Shown piece after piece: positions 44,901 to 46,251 of a DNA stretch of 46,251 nt. This DNA is from Microcoleus sp. LEGE 07076 (GTDB taxonomy: Bacteria; Cyanobacteriota; Cyanobacteriia; Cyanobacteriales; Microcoleaceae): positions 1 through 46,251 of the forward strand of contig NZ_JADEWV010000028.1 of the NCBI RefSeq assembly GCF_015207455.1. The letters are read 5' to 3'. The notes beneath the pieces were generated by a model. It saw only the letters and a list, made by a program, of their open reading frames with translations. It was not told where the DNA came from and searched no databases. The position numbers and the translations under genes are program-made. Numbering within the stretch: the first letter of the stretch is position 1; each line of letters begins with the position of its first letter.

Positions 44901-45058
44901 AAGAGATCAAGAAAAAGACCAAGCAACAAGCAGAAGATGCGCGCGAAGCCGCAGCAACTGCTGCTTGGTGGCTGTTCGGTACGGCCCTAACTTCTGTGGT
45001 TGTTTCGGCTCTGGCTGGAGCAATAGCAGTCGGCGGTATTTCGGGTTTGTTGAACTAG
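41924..45058 (+). CDS. Large membrane protein with about eight ~98-residue helical repeats
   Basis: A 1044-residue protein with AGGAGG 7 nt before the ATG. TM1 is about 41-63, followed by a loop with seven Asp (79-85), then TM2 about 102-124, TM3 about 131-151, and a Gly/Ala-rich segment to ~190. Repeats then begin at about residues 217, 315 (degenerate), 413, 508, 606, 705, 803 and 901. The consensus is YLxNTNxEELNPEGI, then FDRDTLVxLLSQREDLSEE, then a charged coiled coil. The C-terminus is a Lys-rich helix and a Gly/Ala-rich membrane segment (GTALTSVVVSALAGAIAVGG). I do not know a named family. It may be a structural scaffold anchored in a membrane at both ends. Confidence 0.85.
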   Translation: MFESELLMSLYSAKFNIAQMPVEIDVPFDHPDIGGLMFLSPQFFVALIAGVIMAFGFQFLLTNFSIAAKISNWDEALPDDDDDDDEFETLGNKVRKIEGLVGGWILVTVNLALFLACFLAVKLTSIASVDGAAIIGVVIWAAYFLTLVWLGSSAVGSMIGSLIKTAFSGIQGVMGTAGSAIGAKMAGDQMVNTVEASVAAVRRELSSAVDPESIRETLQDYVGSLQLPKLDVKEIRGQFENLLGDADIKSLAGSDVLKNVNRQTFVDLISSRSDFSQDEINQVADQLEGVWKQTFGKQQENKDPNLELVDFLKFAAPDLLKSDELNAKLSQIMETGENKSESSGGMNRAMQLGVEALVGTVLSRTDLSDLDVEKISGQLQQLTGKGKEKAKSLSDKVGDKLPALPFNTAKADVENYLLNTQPWHLNRETIKQEFRDVIYDPEASPGAVLRQLEMFNPEYFVGILGRREGFSQEQATEIAEQLEGVRQEVLGIVRDAAGEEQSQDLRSRVENYLRSTGKEELNPEGIEKDFQALLDDRDAGFEALRDRLSQFDRDTLVQLLGQREDFSPEEADQLIGRLESSRDRVISKAQELQDQAKSKAQELRQKVEDYLRNTNKEELNPEAIEREFQTLLSDPEAGLKALRERLSQFDRDTLVQLLSQRQDLSEEQIDGAIDKIESVRDNIIHAPQIFADKAKEQYEEITGKIGEYLRNTNLEELDPEGLNRDLTKLFENPKEGALALRERLSQVDRETLVKLLSQREDLSEEQINRTIDRVQDSIRTLVKSPRRLASRAQKRVTDFQGSLENYLQNTNKEELNPEGIKRDLQLLFNEPGTGIQSLGDRLKHFDRGTLVALLSQREDISEEEANQIADRIESVRNEFVEQIQMVQDKFQSAIDSIFTKIRDYLNSLDRPELNYEGIKRDFRKVFDDPQAGFDAIKERLGEFDRETLVAVISSRPDISEARAHKIIDQIEGARDSVLSRSERLQTEAKKRIKEIKKKTKQQAEDAREAAATAAWWLFGTALTSVVVSALAGAIAVGGISGLLN

Positions 45059-45095
45059 ACTTTCAACAAGTTTCAATTAAATTTCTCCTGATTCT

Positions 45096-45125
45096 AGGCT
45101 GGCTGTTTGCCAGCCTATTTTCTTG
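45096..45125 (+). terminator. Rho-independent terminator
   Basis: Perfect arms AGGCTGGC (45096-45103) and GCCAGCCT (45109-45116), 5-nt loop, then ATTTTCTT. It follows the large repeat-protein gene by 37 nt. Confidence 0.85.
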
Positions 45126-45180
45126 TGCATTCGCAAAATAAAGGTTCGCAGCATCGGACATCACTGTTGAGTATTCGTAG

Positions 45181-45376
45181 GGTGCGTCGCTCGAAAAAGC
45201 CCTTGCATTCAATGGACAATATTAGGGCGACGCACCTTAAACAGGGGCAGACTCGTGGAAACAGCCGGCCCGTGATACTCTCGCCCAACACTTGTGGTGT
45301 AGCACTATTTTGATAACAGGTGCGTCGCCACGATATTGTCCATTAAATACGAGGGATTGTTAAGGGCGACACACCC
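45181..45376. repeat. Two GGTGCGTCGC-bounded elements in opposite orientation
   Basis: The first (45181-45236) has perfect 10-bp inverted ends GGTGCGTCGC / GCGACGCACC and contains AATGGACAATATT. The second (45319-45376) has similar ends and carries the complement ATATTGTCCATT, so it is inverted relative to the first. No gene lies between 45126 and 45400. Confidence 0.7.
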
Positions 45377-45400
45377 TATAAATACTACTGTAGAAGGTTG

Positions 45401-45596
45401 GTAGTGAGGACTTTAGTCCGCAAAAATTAAGAAGGACTGAAGTCAGATGCGGAGAACCATACTGTAGTCTGCAAAAATTAAGATGGACTGAAGTTCTCAC
45501 TAGAAAAAAATTAAGAAGGACTGAAGTCCGAACGATCAAACCTGAGTGTAGTCCGCAAAAATTAAGAAGGACTGAAGTCAGATGCGGAGAACCAGT
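45401..45596. repeat. Nested GGACTTTAGTCC/GGACTGAAGT repeats
   Basis: Begins with GTAGTGAGGACTTTAGTCC, the arm of the 4687 hairpin family. A ~45-bp unit (AGTCCGCAAAAATTAAGAAG, then GACTGAAGTCAGATGCGG) occurs at 45415-45459 and 45550-45594, with two diverged units between them. The remaining bases to 45815 have no gene; the last ~100 should contain the promoter of the carotenoid protein gene. Confidence 0.75.
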
Positions 45597-45815
45597 GCGC
45601 TCTCAAACTAATTAACCTGAGACATCTCGCATCATCCTTTAGTTTTAACTTCCTAGCACCTTCGGAGCCTCCACCACCAATTAATTACTGTTGGGGATCA
45701 TCTCTACCTTCAGCAAGATTCTAGCCTCCCTATTTATTTGCTAACTTTTATTAAGTAGCAAAACAAGTTTTTGCGATCGGCAAACTGAGCAATACATATT
45801 ATTTTGGAGACTGAA

Positions 45816-46251
45816 ATGACATTTTCTACTAGCAGCGCTTACGACCAAGGAAAAGCAGATATGCAGAGCTTGAGTGTAGACGACCAATTAGGTTTGCTGT
45901 GGTTTGTTTACACCAAAATGGGCAAGTCAATCACGCCAGCGGCTCCCGGTGCTTCCGGTTCCGAAATCGCTGAGGGTTTGTTCGAGCAAGTCAAGCCGCT
46001 GCCCCACGAAGAACAACTACAAGTAATGCGCGACATTGCCTCAAAAACTAATACAGAAATCAGCCGGATGTACGGCTCGATGAGCCCAGAAACCAAGCTG
46101 GCTTTTTGGTATTTTCTAGCAGTAGGAATGGATGAAGGCACAATTATTCCTATGCCTCCAGACTATGAACTTCCCGAAGCTGGAAAAGCTTTATTAGGAA
46201 AGATTGAGGGCATGGACTTTCAGAAGCAAATTGATTTCCTGCGCGGTACGG
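45816..46251 (+). CDS. Orange/helical carotenoid protein N-terminal domain (partial)
   Basis: The first 145 residues of a carotenoid-binding protein, cut by the window edge. The all-helical N-domain is clear: LSVDDQLGLLWFVYTKMGKS, then AAPGASGSEIAEGL, then DIASKTNTEISRMYGSMSPE and KLAFWYFLAVGMDEGTIIPM. Trp29 and Tyr32 correspond to Trp41 and Tyr44 around the carotenoid in OCP1, so the N-terminal arm is about 12 residues shorter. It could be a full OCP (OCP2 or OCPX type) or a stand-alone helical carotenoid protein, depending on sequence beyond the window. Either quenches excess light energy or singlet oxygen. GGAG precedes the ATG by about 8 nt. Confidence 0.88.
   Translation, partial: MTFSTSSAYDQGKADMQSLSVDDQLGLLWFVYTKMGKSITPAAPGASGSEIAEGLFEQVKPLPHEEQLQVMRDIASKTNTEISRMYGSMSPETKLAFWYFLAVGMDEGTIIPMPPDYELPEAGKALLGKIEGMDFQKQIDFLRGT

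Overview
The window looks like chromosomal DNA from a filamentous cyanobacterium of the Oscillatoriales type (Microcoleus/Oscillatoria-like). The reasons are dense GCGATCGC-type (HIP1) sites, a Psb35-like photosystem II protein, the N-terminus of an orange/helical carotenoid protein at the right edge, cyanobacterial families (RppA/RppB-type two-component system, CopM-like DUF305 protein, DUF2808), and abundant short repeats, mini-palindromes and MITE-like elements between genes. No tRNA or rRNA gene was recognised.

Layout. 0-4.4 kb: psb35-like gene, a DUF433/DUF5615 toxin-antitoxin pair flanked by related ~50-bp repeats, and clpB with an extra charged insert. 4.8-7.6 kb: an MBOAT O-acyltransferase and an SGNH/DUF459 protein, probably a glycan O-acetylation pair. 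7.6-8.0 kb: glyoxalase I. 8.1-19.9 kb: a copper-handling island with a cupredoxin, a CopA ATPase, an Atx1-like chaperone, a two-domain DUF305 (CopM-like) lipoprotein, and CusB- and CusA-type RND efflux subunits. An unrelated three-gene cassette (TIGR04255 family, broken by an in-frame stop) sits between cusB and cusA. 20.2-24.8 kb: htpG and an RppB/RppA-type histidine kinase/response regulator pair. 24.9-28.4 kb: a DUF2808 gene with two in-frame TGA codons, a lipoprotein, and a histidine kinase with one in-frame TAA. 28.5-34.5 kb: a second module of a small acidic protein, a PepSY protein, two DUF347-repeat membrane proteins, a PAP2 phosphatase and an OmpR-type two-component pair. 34.7-37.8 kb: a degenerate IS630-type element, tandem MITE-like repeats, rpmB, a MASE1/nucleotide-cyclase relic and a 53-bp tandem array. 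37.8-46.2 kb: proS, a hypothetical gene, a frameshifted Rpn-like gene with a partial duplicate, a 1044-aa membrane protein with about eight ~98-residue repeats, repeat-rich DNA, and the truncated carotenoid protein gene.

Two regulons can be read from the sequence. An 18-bp direct-repeat box (ATTTCAT-CCTA-ATTTCAT, half-sites 11 bp apart) occurs five times, upstream of copA, the DUF305 gene, cusB, cusA (and an RND relic) and the 25.7-kb lipoprotein. It is the likely operator of a copper-responsive OmpR-type regulator, possibly the RppA-like regulator in this window. A different 39-bp element occurs three times, each ending 29-31 nt before a start codon in the PepSY/DUF347 module. It is a candidate target of the second two-component system at 32.5-34.5 kb.

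The stretch from 12 to 41 kb is unusually rich in gene decay: in-frame stops, a frameshift in a T run, an internal deletion and vestigial gene ends. Some of these could be sequencing errors, but most are base substitutions in otherwise intact frames.
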